Positions 8,986 through 17,670 of a stretch of 64,000 nucleotides of DNA are shown one piece after another. The first letter of the stretch is position 1; every line of letters starts with the position of its first letter. The position numbers and the translations under genes are program-made. The notes beneath the pieces were generated by a model. The model saw only the letters and a program-made list of their open reading frames with translations, was not told the DNA's origin and did no database searches. Source of the DNA: Burkholderia sp. 8Y (GTDB lineage Bacteria; Pseudomonadota; Gammaproteobacteria; Burkholderiales; Burkholderiaceae); NCBI RefSeq assembly GCF_902506145.1, contig NZ_LR733520.1:737156-801155 (forward strand), written 5' to 3'.

Positions 8986-9351
8986 ATGAACTATTTCGTC
9001 GGCAAACTTGCCGTGATTGCAGTGCTGTCCGGTCTTGCCGGCTTCGCGACCCAGGCGTCGGCCGACGTCGTGGGCAATGCAAAGGCCGCAGAGGGCAAGG
9101 TCGCGATGTGCATCGGCTGCCACGGCATTCCCGGCTATCGCACGGCTTACCCCGAGGTCTACGAGGTGCCGATGCTGGGCGGTCAGAACGCGCAGTACAT
9201 CGCCAACGCGCTGCACGCGTACAAGAAGGGCGACCGTCACTTCGACACCATGCGCGCCATCGCCGTCACGCTCTCGGATCAGGACATCGCGGATATCGCC
9301 GCGTACTACGCCGCCCAGACGCCGCAGTCGAAGAACAATCCCGACAAGTAA
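8986..9351 (+). CDS. Small exported cytochrome c (c553/c4-half type)
   Basis: 121-residue class I cytochrome c made for the periplasm. A signal peptide covers about residues 1-26 (cleavage after ATQASA). The haem-binding motif is CIGCH (Cys42-His46), and Met89 (FDTMRAIAVTLSD) is the likely distal ligand. The C-terminal IADIAAYYAAQ helix is typical of c553 and c4 half-domains. The start at 8986 is chosen because it directly precedes the signal peptide; the frame extends to 8791 with non-protein-like sequence. A second cytochrome c gene follows after 146 bp. Together they look like a split version of diheme cytochrome c4, which passes electrons from the bc1 complex to terminal oxidases; that role is inferred. 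Confidence 0.88.
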   Translation: MNYFVGKLAVIAVLSGLAGFATQASADVVGNAKAAEGKVAMCIGCHGIPGYRTAYPEVYEVPMLGGQNAQYIANALHAYKKGDRHFDTMRAIAVTLSDQDIADIAAYYAAQTPQSKNNPDK

Positions 9352-9497
9352 CCCACGTTGCCGCGGCTTGACCGGCCAGAACGCCGGCCAGGCGCCGGGC
9401 GCCGTCGACACGGCAATCCGGCAACGCAGACAGCCATCATCTTGCATGGGACCGAATTTAGGCGCCGCAGCCTGAATGCCGGTCGACAGGAGAATTC

Positions 9498-9878
9498 ATG
9501 AAGCCCTCTCAGGCACTTCAATTCAGCTTCAAGGCAGCATGCGCCGCCGCGGCGCTCATCGGCTCGGCGGCGTTCAGCACGGCGCACGCAGCGGATGCGG
9601 GCAACGGCAAGGTGCTTTCGGAAAGCCACAACTGCGCGGCCTGCCACGGCCCCGGTCTCAACAAGCCGGTGAGCGGCGAATATCCGAAGCTGGCCGGTCA
9701 GCACGCCACCTACATCTACTGGGCGCTGCGCCAATATCAGATCGGCAACGGCAATCCGAACTTCGGGCGCAACAACGCGATCATGGCTGCGCAGGTGCAG
9801 AGCCTGTCGCAGAGCGACCTGAAGGACATCGCTGCGTACATCGAATCGCTCGATGGCAGTCTCGTGCTGAAGAAGTAA
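9498..9878 (+). CDS. Small exported cytochrome c (second of the pair)
   Basis: 126-residue periplasmic cytochrome c. The signal peptide covers residues 1-31 (ending STAHA), haem attaches at CAACH (Cys46-His50), and the likely axial methionine is Met96 (NAIMAAQVQSLS). The end DLKDIAAYIESLDG is the usual C-terminal helix. A strong ribosome binding site (AGGAGAATTC) precedes the ATG. It lies downstream of another monoheme cytochrome and is followed by a clear terminator, so the two probably form one unit working as periplasmic electron carriers. Confidence 0.92.
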   Translation: MKPSQALQFSFKAACAAAALIGSAAFSTAHAADAGNGKVLSESHNCAACHGPGLNKPVSGEYPKLAGQHATYIYWALRQYQIGNGNPNFGRNNAIMAAQVQSLSQSDLKDIAAYIESLDGSLVLKK

Positions 9879-9910
9879 GCGCGCTGCCGCACGCCGTATC
9901 GTCCGCAACG

Positions 9911-9939
9911 AAAACACCCCGCTTCGCGCGGGGTGTTTT
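9911..9939. terminator. Bidirectional Rho-independent terminator
   Basis: A perfect 12-bp stem (9911-9922 with 9928-9939) has four A at the left and four T at the right, so it can end the cytochrome gene on the plus strand and the DUF1841 gene on the minus strand. Confidence 0.9.
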
Positions 9940-9964
9940 CGTTTCTGCGTGCGTCTTTCGAACT

Positions 9965-10396
9965 TCAGTCGCGCGATGCGCGGCGCTCGATGAGCGCAAG
10001 ATACGCGTCCGTGTCCGGCGGCGTGTTGCTGCGCTGCGCTTCCCAGATCACCTGGCCGAGGCATTCCATGATCGCGTGCTGCGCGTCGTGCGGCGAGCCG
10101 AGCCGCGCGACAAGACGGTCGTGCGCGCGGCGGATGCCCGGCGGCTGATCGATCGACAATTGCTCGCTGATGGCGAGGTGCATCGACAGGTGCAGAAACG
10201 GGTTGGTGCGGCCCGCGTCGGGCGAATAGTCCGCCTGCCGCGCGTCGGGGTCCGCGAGTTCGGCCTGATACTCGGGATGCTCGCCGATCCAGTCGGCGGC
10301 CATGCTTTCGAGCGGCGTCAGGATTTCGCCGGCGCGCTCCTTGCGCCACGTCTCGGTGAAGAACTGACGGACTTCGTCGCGGCTAGGGTTAAACAT
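9965..10396 (-). CDS. DUF1841 family protein
   Basis: 143-residue cytosolic protein matching the DUF1841 family, found mostly in beta- and gammaproteobacteria. Features include the start MFNPSRDEVRQFF, the NPFLHLSMHLAISEQLSIDQPPGI segment with paired histidines, and the end HAIMECLGQVIWEAQRSNTPPD. The function of the family is not established. It lies 81 bp downstream of nth on the same strand, a neighbourhood common in Burkholderiaceae. Confidence 0.88.
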   Translation of the reverse strand: MFNPSRDEVRQFFTETWRKERAGEILTPLESMAADWIGEHPEYQAELADPDARQADYSPDAGRTNPFLHLSMHLAISEQLSIDQPPGIRRAHDRLVARLGSPHDAQHAIMECLGQVIWEAQRSNTPPDTDAYLALIERRASRD

Positions 10397-10477
10397 AAGA
10401 GGTTGATTCGGCTCGGGGATTCAGACCAGTATTGTAGATCGCGGCGGCTTTTTGCTGCTCGGACCGCAGGCGGACCG

Positions 10478-11122
10478 TCACTCGACTGGCGCTGGCGTTT
10501 TCGGCCGATACTCGCAAAGCGGCTCGATGGCGCAATGCCAGCATTCCGGCACGCGCGCCTTGCAGACGTATCGGCCATGCAGAATGAGCCAGTGATGCGC
10601 GTCCTGAATGAACTCCTTCGGCACGTTCTTTTCGAGCGCCGCTTCCACCGCGCGCACGTCCTTGCCCGGCGCGATGCCCGTGCGATTCGCCAGGCGAAAA
10701 ATATGCGTGTCGACGGCAATCGTCGGCTGCCCGAACGCAATATTCAGCACGACGTTCGCTGTCTTGCGTCCGACGCCCGGCAGCCCTTCGAGCGCCTCGC
10801 GATGGTCAGGCACTTCGCCGCCGTATTGCTCGACGAGCATGCGGCACGTCGCGATCACGTTCTTCGCTTTTGTTCGATAAAGCCCGATCGTACGGATATA
10901 GTCCGTGACGCCTTCTTCGCCCAGCGCGAGCACTTGCTCTGGCGTATTGGCGACGGGAAACATCCTGCGCATGGCCTTGTTGACCGATACATCGGTCGCC
11001 TGCGCCGATAGCATCACGGCAATCAGCAGTTCGAACGGTGTCGTGTATTCGAGCTCCGTCTTCGGATGCGGATCTATGCTTTGCAGCGTCTCGAAGATGG
11101 CGCGGCGCTTCCTGGCGTTCAT
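10478..11122 (-). CDS. nth: Endonuclease III
   Basis: Base-excision-repair DNA glycosylase/AP lyase that removes oxidised pyrimidines. The 214-residue protein lines up with E. coli Nth numbering. The helix-hairpin-helix is [13 protein letters not shown] with catalytic Lys120, catalytic Asp138 lies in [12 protein letters not shown], and the [4Fe-4S] cysteines are Cys187, Cys194, Cys197 and Cys203. Its ATG overlaps the stop of the upstream ferredoxin gene by four bases (ATGA), so translation is probably coupled. A short C-terminal tail ([11 protein letters not shown]) follows the cluster. Confidence 0.97.
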   Translation of the reverse strand: MNARKRRAIFETLQSIDPHPKTELEYTTPFELLIAVMLSAQATDVSVNKAMRRMFPVANTPEQVLALGEEGVTDYIRTIGLYRTKAKNVIATCRMLVEQYGGEVPDHREALEGLPGVGRKTANVVLNIAFGQPTIAVDTHIFRLANRTGIAPGKDVRAVEAALEKNVPKEFIQDAHHWLILHGRYVCKARVPECWHCAIEPLCEYRPKTPAPVE

Positions 11123-11964
11123 CGTGGCGTGTGTGAATCGCTATCGTTTGGATCGCCGCTCTCGTCGCTTTTATCTTGCACGAGACCGAGGCGCTTGCGG
11201 CGCGCTTCGGCGGCATCGATCTGCGCCTGCACGGCGGCGCTGACATGCTCGGTATTCTTCGGACCTGCGCCGAGCTTCGCCATGTCTTCTTTCTTCTTGC
11301 GCGCCCGTTCGAGCGCGGCTTGGATGATGGCGCGTTTTTTCGCTTCCGCGTCGTCGATGGAGGCGGCCGGTGCGGCGGGCGCCGCTGCGACACTTGCCTG
11401 CGCCGTCCGCGATGCCTGCCGGGCGGACGCCTTCGCTTCGGCTTCGCGCCGCTCCCGCGCCACGCGCGCGACGCGCTGGTCGTGCCGTGTGCGCGCGGCG
11501 TCCGCTTGCTCCTGGCTCCACGCGTCCCAGCCGGTGGCGTCGCCCGTGACGGGGATCATCGCGATGCAATCGACGGGGCAGGGCGGCACGCACAGATCGC
11601 AGCCCGTGCACAGCGCGTCGATGACCGTATGCATCTGCTTGGCCGCGCCGGCAATCGCATCGACCGGACATGCCTGCATGCACAGCGTGCAGCCGATGCA
11701 CACGTTCTCGTCGATAACCGCGAGCGGCCGCGCACGCTCGACGCCATGCGTGACGTCGAGCGCGATCTCCGGCTGGCCGAGCAGCGCCGCGAGCCGCGCG
11801 ACGCCTTCCTGGCCGCCAGGCGGGCACTGGTTATAGCGGGCCTCGCCGGCGGCGATGGCGTCGGCGTAAGGGCGGCAGGCCGGATAGCCGCATTTGGTGC
11901 ATTGCGTCTGCGGCAGCAGGTCTTCGATGCGCTCGGCGAGCGTCTTTGAAACGGTTGCGGTCAC
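11119..11964 (-). CDS. rsxB: RsxB/RnfB-like iron-sulfur protein
   Basis: Ferredoxin-like electron carrier (281 residues from the GTG at 11964). An N-terminal four-cysteine cluster follows C-x2-C-x4-C-x16-C (from [10 protein letters not shown]). Two [4Fe-4S] ferredoxin motifs follow, [12 protein letters not shown] and [12 protein letters not shown]. The C-terminus is a long Ala/Glu/Lys-rich tail probably forming coiled coil ([13 protein letters not shown], then [20 protein letters not shown]). No other rnf/rsx genes are adjacent, so it may serve as a stand-alone reductase partner, for example supplying the cluster of Nth or resetting SoxR; this is inference. The frame continues to 12084 with a hydrophobic stretch ([15 protein letters not shown]). 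A start at 12030 would give a membrane anchor like that of E. coli RnfB, so the start is uncertain. Confidence 0.85.
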   Translation of the reverse strand: MTATVSKTLAERIEDLLPQTQCTKCGYPACRPYADAIAAGEARYNQCPPGGQEGVARLAALLGQPEIALDVTHGVERARPLAVIDENVCIGCTLCMQACPVDAIAGAAKQMHTVIDALCTGCDLCVPPCPVDCIAMIPVTGDATGWDAWSQEQADAARTRHDQRVARVARERREAEAKASARQASRTAQASVAAAPAAPAASIDDAEAKKRAIIQAALERARKKKEDMAKLGAGPKNTEHVSAAVQAQIDAAEARRKRLGLVQDKSDESGDPNDSDSHTPR

Positions 11965-12306
11965 GTGAGGTTGCGCGGTGGCAAATAAGGCGGGCAAAAA
12001 GACGGGCAAACAGCAGCAGAAACGGCGCATGGCGCGGCGTGCAAAGCGCCATGACGCTGAACGCGGCGGCAACGGCACGATCAATTGCGGCAGACGTGAT
12101 TATCGCCGATGTGCGCGACGCCCGCCGCAGGTGATCCTTATCCCAATTGCCAATGCCGCGGTGATGTGCGCATAATCAAACCGCTTTATCGTTTGACCGC
12201 AGGACGGTGTTTCCCCATAACCATGGGCAGCGCCCGTTCACGTCATGTACCCAATGCGGGCCGCGTGACGCATATCCGGACAACGCGGCTCCCGACTCAT
12301 GCCACC
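11965..12306. other. Divergent regulatory region between rsxB and the tetR gene
   Basis: This 342-bp spacer shows no supportable gene, unless rsxB starts further upstream at 12030. It carries an inverted repeat at 12176-12196 (separate entry) that could be a regulator site. Confidence 0.45.
12176..12196. promoter_or_regulatory. Inverted repeat, candidate TetR-type operator
   Basis: TCAAAC (12176-12181) and GTTTGA (12191-12196) form a perfect 6-bp inverted repeat with a 9-bp spacer, about 110 bases before the tetR start. The size fits TetR-family operators. Assignment is by position only. Confidence 0.3.
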
Positions 12307-12939
12307 ATGAATCAGCCGAAAATCAAAAGAGATCCTGAAGGAACACGCCGCCGTATTCTGCTTGCCGCCGCGGAAGAGTTCGCAGCCGGCGGCCTGTTTG
12401 GCGCACGTGTGGATCAAATCGCCCGGCGGGCAGAGACCAATGAGCGCATGCTGTACTACTACTTCGGTAGCAAGGAACAGCTGTTCACGGCAGTGCTCGA
12501 ACATGCGCTGTCCGCTCTCGTCGAGGCCGAGAGTACGCTCGATCTCGAAGGGCTGGCCCCCATCGAAGCCATGACGCGCCTCGCGCATTTCGTTTGGGAT
12601 TACTACCGTGACCATCCCGAATTGTTGCGCTTGATCAATAACGAAAATCTGCACGAGGCGAGATATATCAAAGGATCGAATCGAATGCGCGAGGTGATTT
12701 CGCCGGTGGTTGCAACGCTGGCGAGCATCCTCGAACGCGGACAGAAGGCCGGACTGTTTCGCAACGACGTCGATCCGCTCAAGTTCTATATCACGCTCTC
12801 GGGCCTGGGCTATTACATCGTATCGAATCGTTTCACGCTTCAGGTGAGCTTCGGACTCGACTTCAGCGAACCCGGAGAGCGCGAACAAATGGTGAAGATG
12901 AATACGGAATTGCTGCTTGCGTATTTGACACGCCGCTAA
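12307..12939 (+). CDS. TetR/AcrR family transcriptional regulator
   Basis: 210-residue DNA-binding repressor-type protein. The N-terminal TetR helix-turn-helix is clear: RRRILLAAAEEFAAGGLFGARVD then IARRAETNERMLYYYFGSKEQLF (about residues 14-60). The C-terminal half is a helical ligand-binding domain resembling the RutR/YcdC C-terminal type, with HPELLRLINNENLHEARYIKGS. The start at 12307 is chosen because a lysine-rich, family-like N-terminus begins there; the frame upstream to 12109 is unlike protein. It is transcribed away from rsxB and towards phaZ. Its ligand and targets are unknown; autoregulation through the inverted repeat at 12176-12196 is possible. Confidence 0.9.
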   Translation: MNQPKIKRDPEGTRRRILLAAAEEFAAGGLFGARVDQIARRAETNERMLYYYFGSKEQLFTAVLEHALSALVEAESTLDLEGLAPIEAMTRLAHFVWDYYRDHPELLRLINNENLHEARYIKGSNRMREVISPVVATLASILERGQKAGLFRNDVDPLKFYITLSGLGYYIVSNRFTLQVSFGLDFSEPGEREQMVKMNTELLLAYLTRR

Positions 12940-12962
12940 AAAGCAGCGTCGTCTGAAGAGAA

Positions 12963-12998
12963 AAAAACGTCGCGCCTTGCAGAGGGCGCGACGTTTTT
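12963..12998. terminator. Bidirectional terminator between tetR and phaZ
   Basis: A 14-bp stem (12963-12976 with 12985-12998) has A-rich left and T-rich right flanks. It lies 23 bases after the tetR stop and beyond the phaZ stop on the other strand, so it can serve both convergent genes. Confidence 0.88.
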
Positions 12999-13060
12999 CT
13001 TTTGCGAATGGAATCGGTACCGAAGCGCATATTGAACCCGTGCGCCTCGATAATCGACAC

Positions 13061-14332
13061 TTACGCGGGAACGGCTTCCGTCTTCGGCGACTTGTCGTGT
13101 TCGAGGATGAACTCGCGCAGTTGCGGATACACCATCGTGCGCCAGCGGCGGCCTGAGAAGATGCCGTAGTGGCCGGCCTTCTCTGCGGTGAAATGGCGCT
13201 TGTGTTTCTGCGCAATGCCGGTGCAGAGATCATGCGCGGCGCGCGTCTGGCCGTCGCCGGAAATATCGTCGAGCTCGCCTTCGATGGTGAAGAGCGCCGT
13301 GCGCGTGATGTCCTGCGGGCGCACGCGCTCGCCGTTCACGTCCCACGTGCCTTCGGCGAGACGAAACTCCTGGAACACGATGCGAATCGTTTCGAGGTAA
13401 TACTCGGCGGCCATGTCGAGCACCGCGTTGTACTCGTCGTAGAAACGGCGATGCTGTTCGGCGTCGTCATCGTCGCCGCGCAGCAGGTTTTGATAGAAGT
13501 CCCAATGGGCTGTGAGATGCCGCTCGGGATTCATCGCCACGAAGCCCGCATGTTGCAGGAAGCCCGGATACACCTTGCGGCCCACGCCCGGATAGTTCGC
13601 CGGCACCGTGTAGATGACGTTGTTTTCGAACCATTCGTACGAGTGCTCGTTCGCGAGCGAGTTGACCGATGTCGGGCTGCGGCGCGCGTCGATCGGGCCG
13701 CCCATCATGGTCATCGTGCGGGGCGTGTCTTCGCCGCGGCTCGCCATTAGCGAAATGGCGGCGAGCACTGGCACCGTCGGCTGACACACCGAGATCACGT
13801 GCAGATCCTTCGCGCCGATATGGCGGATGAACTCCTGAATGTAGTCGATGTAATCGTCGAGATGGAATGCGCCGTTTTCCACCGGCACCATGCGCGCGTC
13901 GAGCCAGTCGGTGATGTAGACCTTGTGGTCCTGCAACAGCGTGTGGACGGTATCGCGCAGGAGCGTCGAATGATGCCCCGACAGCGGCGCGCACACGAGC
14001 ACGATCGGCTCGTCCTTCAGATTCGTGACAGTGGCGCTGTCATCGGCGAAGCGTTTGAAGCGCAGCAGGCGGCAAAACGGCTTTTCGATCACCGTTTGCT
14101 CGACGATCGGAATGTTGTGGCCGTCCTTGACGATCTGATGGATGTTGAACTCGGGCTTCTCGTAGTCTTTCCCGAGCCGGTAGAGCAGTTCGTACCCGGC
14201 GGCGAGGCGCGTGGAGCCGGGAACATAGGCGAGCGGGCTGGCCGGATTCACGAACGATTTCGAGGCGGCCTGGGCCCACGCCGTGAGAGGAGACAACATG
14301 GCCCGCTGAAATTCGTGGATTTGGTAGAGCAT
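13061..14332 (-). CDS. phaZ: Intracellular polyhydroxyalkanoate depolymerase
   Basis: 423-residue enzyme that breaks down stored polyhydroxybutyrate granules in the cytoplasm, releasing hydroxybutyrate units. It matches the PhaZ1 type of Cupriavidus necator (R. eutropha) in length. The cysteine nucleophile is Cys183 in VISVCQPTVPVL (replacing the usual lipase serine), Asp355 lies in GELDDISG, and His388 in EKAGHYGIFSGRRW. These residue numbers agree with those I recall for the C. necator enzyme. No signal peptide, consistent with intracellular use. It stands alone, converging on a TetR gene across a shared terminator, with 355 bp of non-coding DNA upstream. It implies the organism stores PHB. 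Confidence 0.95.
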   Translation of the reverse strand: MLYQIHEFQRAMLSPLTAWAQAASKSFVNPASPLAYVPGSTRLAAGYELLYRLGKDYEKPEFNIHQIVKDGHNIPIVEQTVIEKPFCRLLRFKRFADDSATVTNLKDEPIVLVCAPLSGHHSTLLRDTVHTLLQDHKVYITDWLDARMVPVENGAFHLDDYIDYIQEFIRHIGAKDLHVISVCQPTVPVLAAISLMASRGEDTPRTMTMMGGPIDARRSPTSVNSLANEHSYEWFENNVIYTVPANYPGVGRKVYPGFLQHAGFVAMNPERHLTAHWDFYQNLLRGDDDDAEQHRRFYDEYNAVLDMAAEYYLETIRIVFQEFRLAEGTWDVNGERVRPQDITRTALFTIEGELDDISGDGQTRAAHDLCTGIAQKHKRHFTAEKAGHYGIFSGRRWRTMVYPQLREFILEHDKSPKTEAVPA

Positions 14333-14687
14333 GGTGGCCCCAATGGACTCGGTACGAACCGGTAATGCCCGTTGGTCGCGGCCAGGATTCGGCGATGCGA
14401 CGCAACGGCAATCGAAAATCCTCGCTAGGCGGCTGAACCGCGCCGCGAGGCTGCTATTTCTTGCGTGAAGCGCGTTTTGCGCCTCGAGGCCCGCTACATG
14501 CGATTACGACCGGCCATGTAAAAAACTGATACAGCGCGCAACATTTTCCGCTTGACGCGTGCTTAACACAATCGACCGGTCAAAACTGCTTGCTTCCACA
14601 CAACACTCTGAATTGTGCATTGCACCATTCTATCGTCCGTCGGCGCACGTGCCAAACAAAAACCGCCTTATCCTCCGTTCGCTGCCG
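14333..14687. other. Upstream region of phaZ
   Basis: 355 bp between the phaZ start and the stop of the GH15 gene, both on the minus strand. It should hold the phaZ promoter. I see a TTGACC hexamer within a GACCGGTC palindrome near 14575, but no matching -10 at normal spacing, and no supportable gene. Confidence 0.4.
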
Positions 14688-16595
14688 TTATTCGCTGATC
14701 CCGACCGCAGGCTCCGCGCCGGCCGGCTCGCTGTCCGCGCGAGACGGTTGGCCTGTCGCCTTCGCCATCGCCTGCTCATGGCGCATCAGGTTCATCCCCG
14801 TATGCACCAGCGCGACATGCGTGAAAGCCTGCGGAAAGTTGCCGACCATGCGCTTCGCGACCGTGTCGTACTCCTCGGCGAGCAGCCCGACATCGTTGGC
14901 GAGACCCACCAGGCGCTCGAACATCGCGTGCGCTTCGTCGATCCGGCCCTGCAATGCCAGGTTGTCCACCAGCCAGAAGCTACAAGCCAGAAACGTGCCT
15001 TCCCCGGGCGGCAGCCCGTCCGCCGTTTCGGTCGTGTGATACCGCTTGACGAATCCATCGTGCGTCAGATTGGTCTCGATCGCATGTACGGTGGCGGTCA
15101 CACGCGGATCGCTGGGCGGCAGAAAGCCGAGCAGCGGAATCAGAAGCAGGCTCGCATCGAGCGCGTCGCCGCGATAGACCTGCGTGAACGCGTTCAGCGT
15201 CGGATTCCAGCCTTTCTCGCAGACATCCGCGTGAATGCGTGCGCGCATGTCGCGCCAATGGTCGATGGGGCCCGGCAACGTGAACTGTTCCGCCGAACGG
15301 ATGGCCCTGTCATACGCGACCCACGCCATGACCTTCGAGAAGGTGAAATGCTGACGGCCGCCGCGGACTTCCCAGATGCCTTCGTCGGGCTGATCCCAGA
15401 TCGTTTCGAGGTGCTGGAGCATCGTGCACTGGATGGACCATGCGGTTTCATCGCTTTGCAAACCGCCGACGCGGGCGAGATGCAGTGCGTTCATGACTTC
15501 GCCGTACACGTCCAGTTGCAACTGGTCGACCGCGCCGTTGCCCACGCGCACCGGCTGCGAGCCTTCGTAGCCCGGCAGCCAGGGGATTTCGCATTCCGCG
15601 AGCCGCCGCTCGCCCGCAATGCCGTACATGATCTGCACCTGCGACGGCGCGCCGGCCATCGCGCGGCCAAGCCACGCGCGCCAGGCGCGGGCTTCGTCGT
15701 AGTAGCCGCCGCGCATCAGCGCGAGCAGCGTGATGGTGGCGTCGCGCAGCCAGCAGTATCGATAGTCCCAGTTGCGCGCGCCGCCAAGCTGCTCGGGCAG
15801 CGACGTGGTCGGCGCGGCGACGATGCCGCCGGTCGGCTCGTAAGCGAGCGCCTTCAGCGTGATGAGCGAGCGGCGAATCGCGCTCGCCCAGCGGCCCGCA
15901 AGCTGGCTCTTGCCGGACCAGTCGCGCCAATGGTTCTCCGTTCGCGCGAGTTGCGTGTGCGGGTCGTGCGCGGGTGGCAACCGCAGATGCGACTGCGAGT
16001 AGCAAAGCGAGAAGGGCACGCGCTCGCCTTCGCTCACATCGAAAGACGCGGTCGTGCGCATGTTCTCGCCGACGAGTTGCACCGGCGTGCGCAGCACCGC
16101 CAGATCGGGGCCGGCGATCGCGCGGATGCCGCTGTCGTTCGGCAGGCGGCTGACCCACGGCACGACCGATCCATAGTCGAAGCGCAGCACGAGCTCCATC
16201 TTCATCCGCACGACGCCGCGCCGGCCGATGACGATGCGCACCAGTTCCGAGTGACCATTGCGCGACGGCATGAAATCGACGACGGTCACGGCGCCCTGCG
16301 GCGTTTCGAAATCCGTTTCGAGAATCAGCGTGTCGTCGCGATAGCGCCGGCGTACGACCGGCCCTTCGCCGTCCGCCGTCGAAGGCGCGAGCAGCCATCG
16401 ACCGTGCTCGGGCGTGCCGAGCAGAGCGGCGAAGCACGCGCCCGAATCGAAGCGCGGCCAGCAAAGCCAGTCGACGGAGCCGTTGCGGGAAACGAGGGCA
16501 GCGGTGTGGCCATCGCCGATCATGGCGTAGTCTTCAATGAGGGCGGGCATAGATAAGCGTGGTTGTGCTGGCGGCGGACGCGCCGCGGTCGACAT
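14688..16595 (-). CDS. Glycoside hydrolase family 15 protein
   Basis: 635-residue (alpha/alpha)6-barrel glycosidase of the GH15 type, which includes glucoamylases and bacterial trehalases. The N-terminal start PALIEDYAMIGDGHTAALVSRNGSVDWLCWPRFDS is a family hallmark. Next comes a beta-sandwich domain, then the barrel with RNWDYRYCWLRDATITLLALMRGGYYDEA (substrate pocket) and GEVMNALHLAR, and near the end LPPGEGTFLACSFWLVDNLA. No signal peptide, so it is probably cytosolic and acts on trehalose or glucans; the exact substrate is not decided. The start at 16595 has a GGGAGAG ribosome binding site; the frame continues to 16742 with unlikely sequence. It is divergent from a small gene at 16935. 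Confidence 0.92.
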   Translation of the reverse strand: MSTAARPPPAQPRLSMPALIEDYAMIGDGHTAALVSRNGSVDWLCWPRFDSGACFAALLGTPEHGRWLLAPSTADGEGPVVRRRYRDDTLILETDFETPQGAVTVVDFMPSRNGHSELVRIVIGRRGVVRMKMELVLRFDYGSVVPWVSRLPNDSGIRAIAGPDLAVLRTPVQLVGENMRTTASFDVSEGERVPFSLCYSQSHLRLPPAHDPHTQLARTENHWRDWSGKSQLAGRWASAIRRSLITLKALAYEPTGGIVAAPTTSLPEQLGGARNWDYRYCWLRDATITLLALMRGGYYDEARAWRAWLGRAMAGAPSQVQIMYGIAGERRLAECEIPWLPGYEGSQPVRVGNGAVDQLQLDVYGEVMNALHLARVGGLQSDETAWSIQCTMLQHLETIWDQPDEGIWEVRGGRQHFTFSKVMAWVAYDRAIRSAEQFTLPGPIDHWRDMRARIHADVCEKGWNPTLNAFTQVYRGDALDASLLLIPLLGFLPPSDPRVTATVHAIETNLTHDGFVKRYHTTETADGLPPGEGTFLACSFWLVDNLALQGRIDEAHAMFERLVGLANDVGLLAEEYDTVAKRMVGNFPQAFTHVALVHTGMNLMRHEQAMAKATGQPSRADSEPAGAEPAVGISE

Positions 16596-16934
16596 GGCGA
16601 TGCTCTCCCGGCGAAGCCGAGCAATCGGGCCATTCCTTGTGGTCGCATTCTGCCAAATTCGTTCGCCGCGAGCAGAAAAGCGGGCGCATGCGCGGCGCGC
16701 GGCGAGTCCCGCGCAATGGAAAACGAACGGCTGCGACAGCACGCCGCGTCCCTTGGCGGAAAAGCACTACCCAAGCGCCGATGAAACCGTTGTAATGAAT
16801 TTTGGCTGATGTTTAGAATGGAAGCTAAACGGAGTCGGCCGCACGCTGCTGCGCATTCTGCTCCGTTTCCCTATGTCGGCATCGCGGGGCGGCCGGCACC
16901 GTTCGTTGCTTTGCGTTTCGAGGAACCCATAACC
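16596..16934. other. Divergent region upstream of GH15 and a small gene
   Basis: 339 bp without a supportable gene. It contains one candidate plus-strand promoter (16790-16819) and should contain the GH15 promoter. Confidence 0.4.
16790..16819 (+). promoter_or_regulatory. Candidate sigma70-type promoter
   Basis: TTGTAA (16790-16795) and TAGAAT (16814-16819) are separated by 18 bp, 4/6 and 5/6 matches to consensus. They precede the small gene at 16935 by about 115 bases. Confidence 0.35.
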
Positions 16935-17183
16935 ATGCTCAATCCGTCGAAAGCAGACTGCATCGCCATTCTTTCCGCTGCGAGCCGCGTGCGCGACAGC
17001 GACAGCTTGCTTCCTCTCGATCACAAGGGCCTCGGCCTGTCGCGCAACGCCATGGACACGGCGGCGGCTTTTCTCACCGAACGCGGCTGTTTCAGCCGCT
17101 TCAGCTTCGATATGAGCGGTTTGTCGGTCGGCGCGCTGTCGCTTCAAGGGCGCCTGCGTCTCGATCAGCTTGCAAACGGCTGA
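16935..17183 (+). CDS. Small protein of unknown function
   Basis: 82-residue protein that I do not recognise. It begins MLNPSKADCIAILSAASRVRDSD and contains LDHKGLGLSRNAMDTAAAFLTERGCFSRFSF, with two cysteines and no signal peptide or membrane segment. The start at 16935 has a GAGGAA ribosome binding site; the frame extends to 16809 but that part lacks protein character. It sits in a divergent arrangement with the GH15 gene. Regular codon use and a good ribosome binding site support it being real. Confidence 0.6.
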   Translation: MLNPSKADCIAILSAASRVRDSDSLLPLDHKGLGLSRNAMDTAAAFLTERGCFSRFSFDMSGLSVGALSLQGRLRLDQLANG

Positions 17184-17315
17184 ACCCTGACGCTCGTCCG
17201 CGCGGTAACAGAGCGCGGTTTTTCACATGCGAACTCACGATGCGCACGTTAGCGGCTACGGCCGCGCGTGCGCTTTTCGCGTTTGGCAAAAGGAACCGGG
17301 GACGCGCATCCGACG

Positions 17316-17468
17316 TCACAGGTGTGCCGTGCCCATGCCGAACAGCCCGATCAGCCCGATGACGATCAGGTAGATCGCGACGATGAAGTTCAGGAGGCGC
17401 GGCATGATGAGAATGAGGATGCCGGCGATCAACGAGACGAGCGGCCCGAGGCTTACGTGGATGTTCAT
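17316..17468 (-). CDS. DUF3096 family small membrane protein
   Basis: A 50-residue hydrophobic protein read on the minus strand. It starts MNIHVSLGPLVSLIAGILIL, continues into MPRLLNFIVAIYLIVIGLIG, and ends GMGTAHL. Two transmembrane helices are separated by the MPR turn, the pattern of the DUF3096 family found widely in proteobacteria. An AAGGAA ribosome binding site lies about eight bases upstream of the ATG at 17468. The function is unknown. It is divergent from the lactonase gene (202-bp spacer). Confidence 0.8.
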   Translation of the reverse strand: MNIHVSLGPLVSLIAGILILIMPRLLNFIVAIYLIVIGLIGLFGMGTAHL

Positions 17469-17670
17469 CGCATCAGTTCCTTTTGTTGGTTAGAGTTCTG
17501 TGGCTGGACGGTCCCGCGCCGGGTGGGTGCCAGGTGTGGCCGGAGCGGTCGTGCGAGCGGTCCGCAACTTGCTGCCGCACCACGCCGTGCACCACATCCG
17601 TCGCGCGCGGCGCCGTCGCGCGTCGCATTCAGAACACGAAAAAGTCGCAACCAGTCGATGAGGAGGTCTC

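Noticed and set aside
14570..14590. GACCGGTC palindrome with TTGACC as a phaZ promoter
   Set aside because: No -10 element lies at suitable spacing and the distance to phaZ is about 240 bp.
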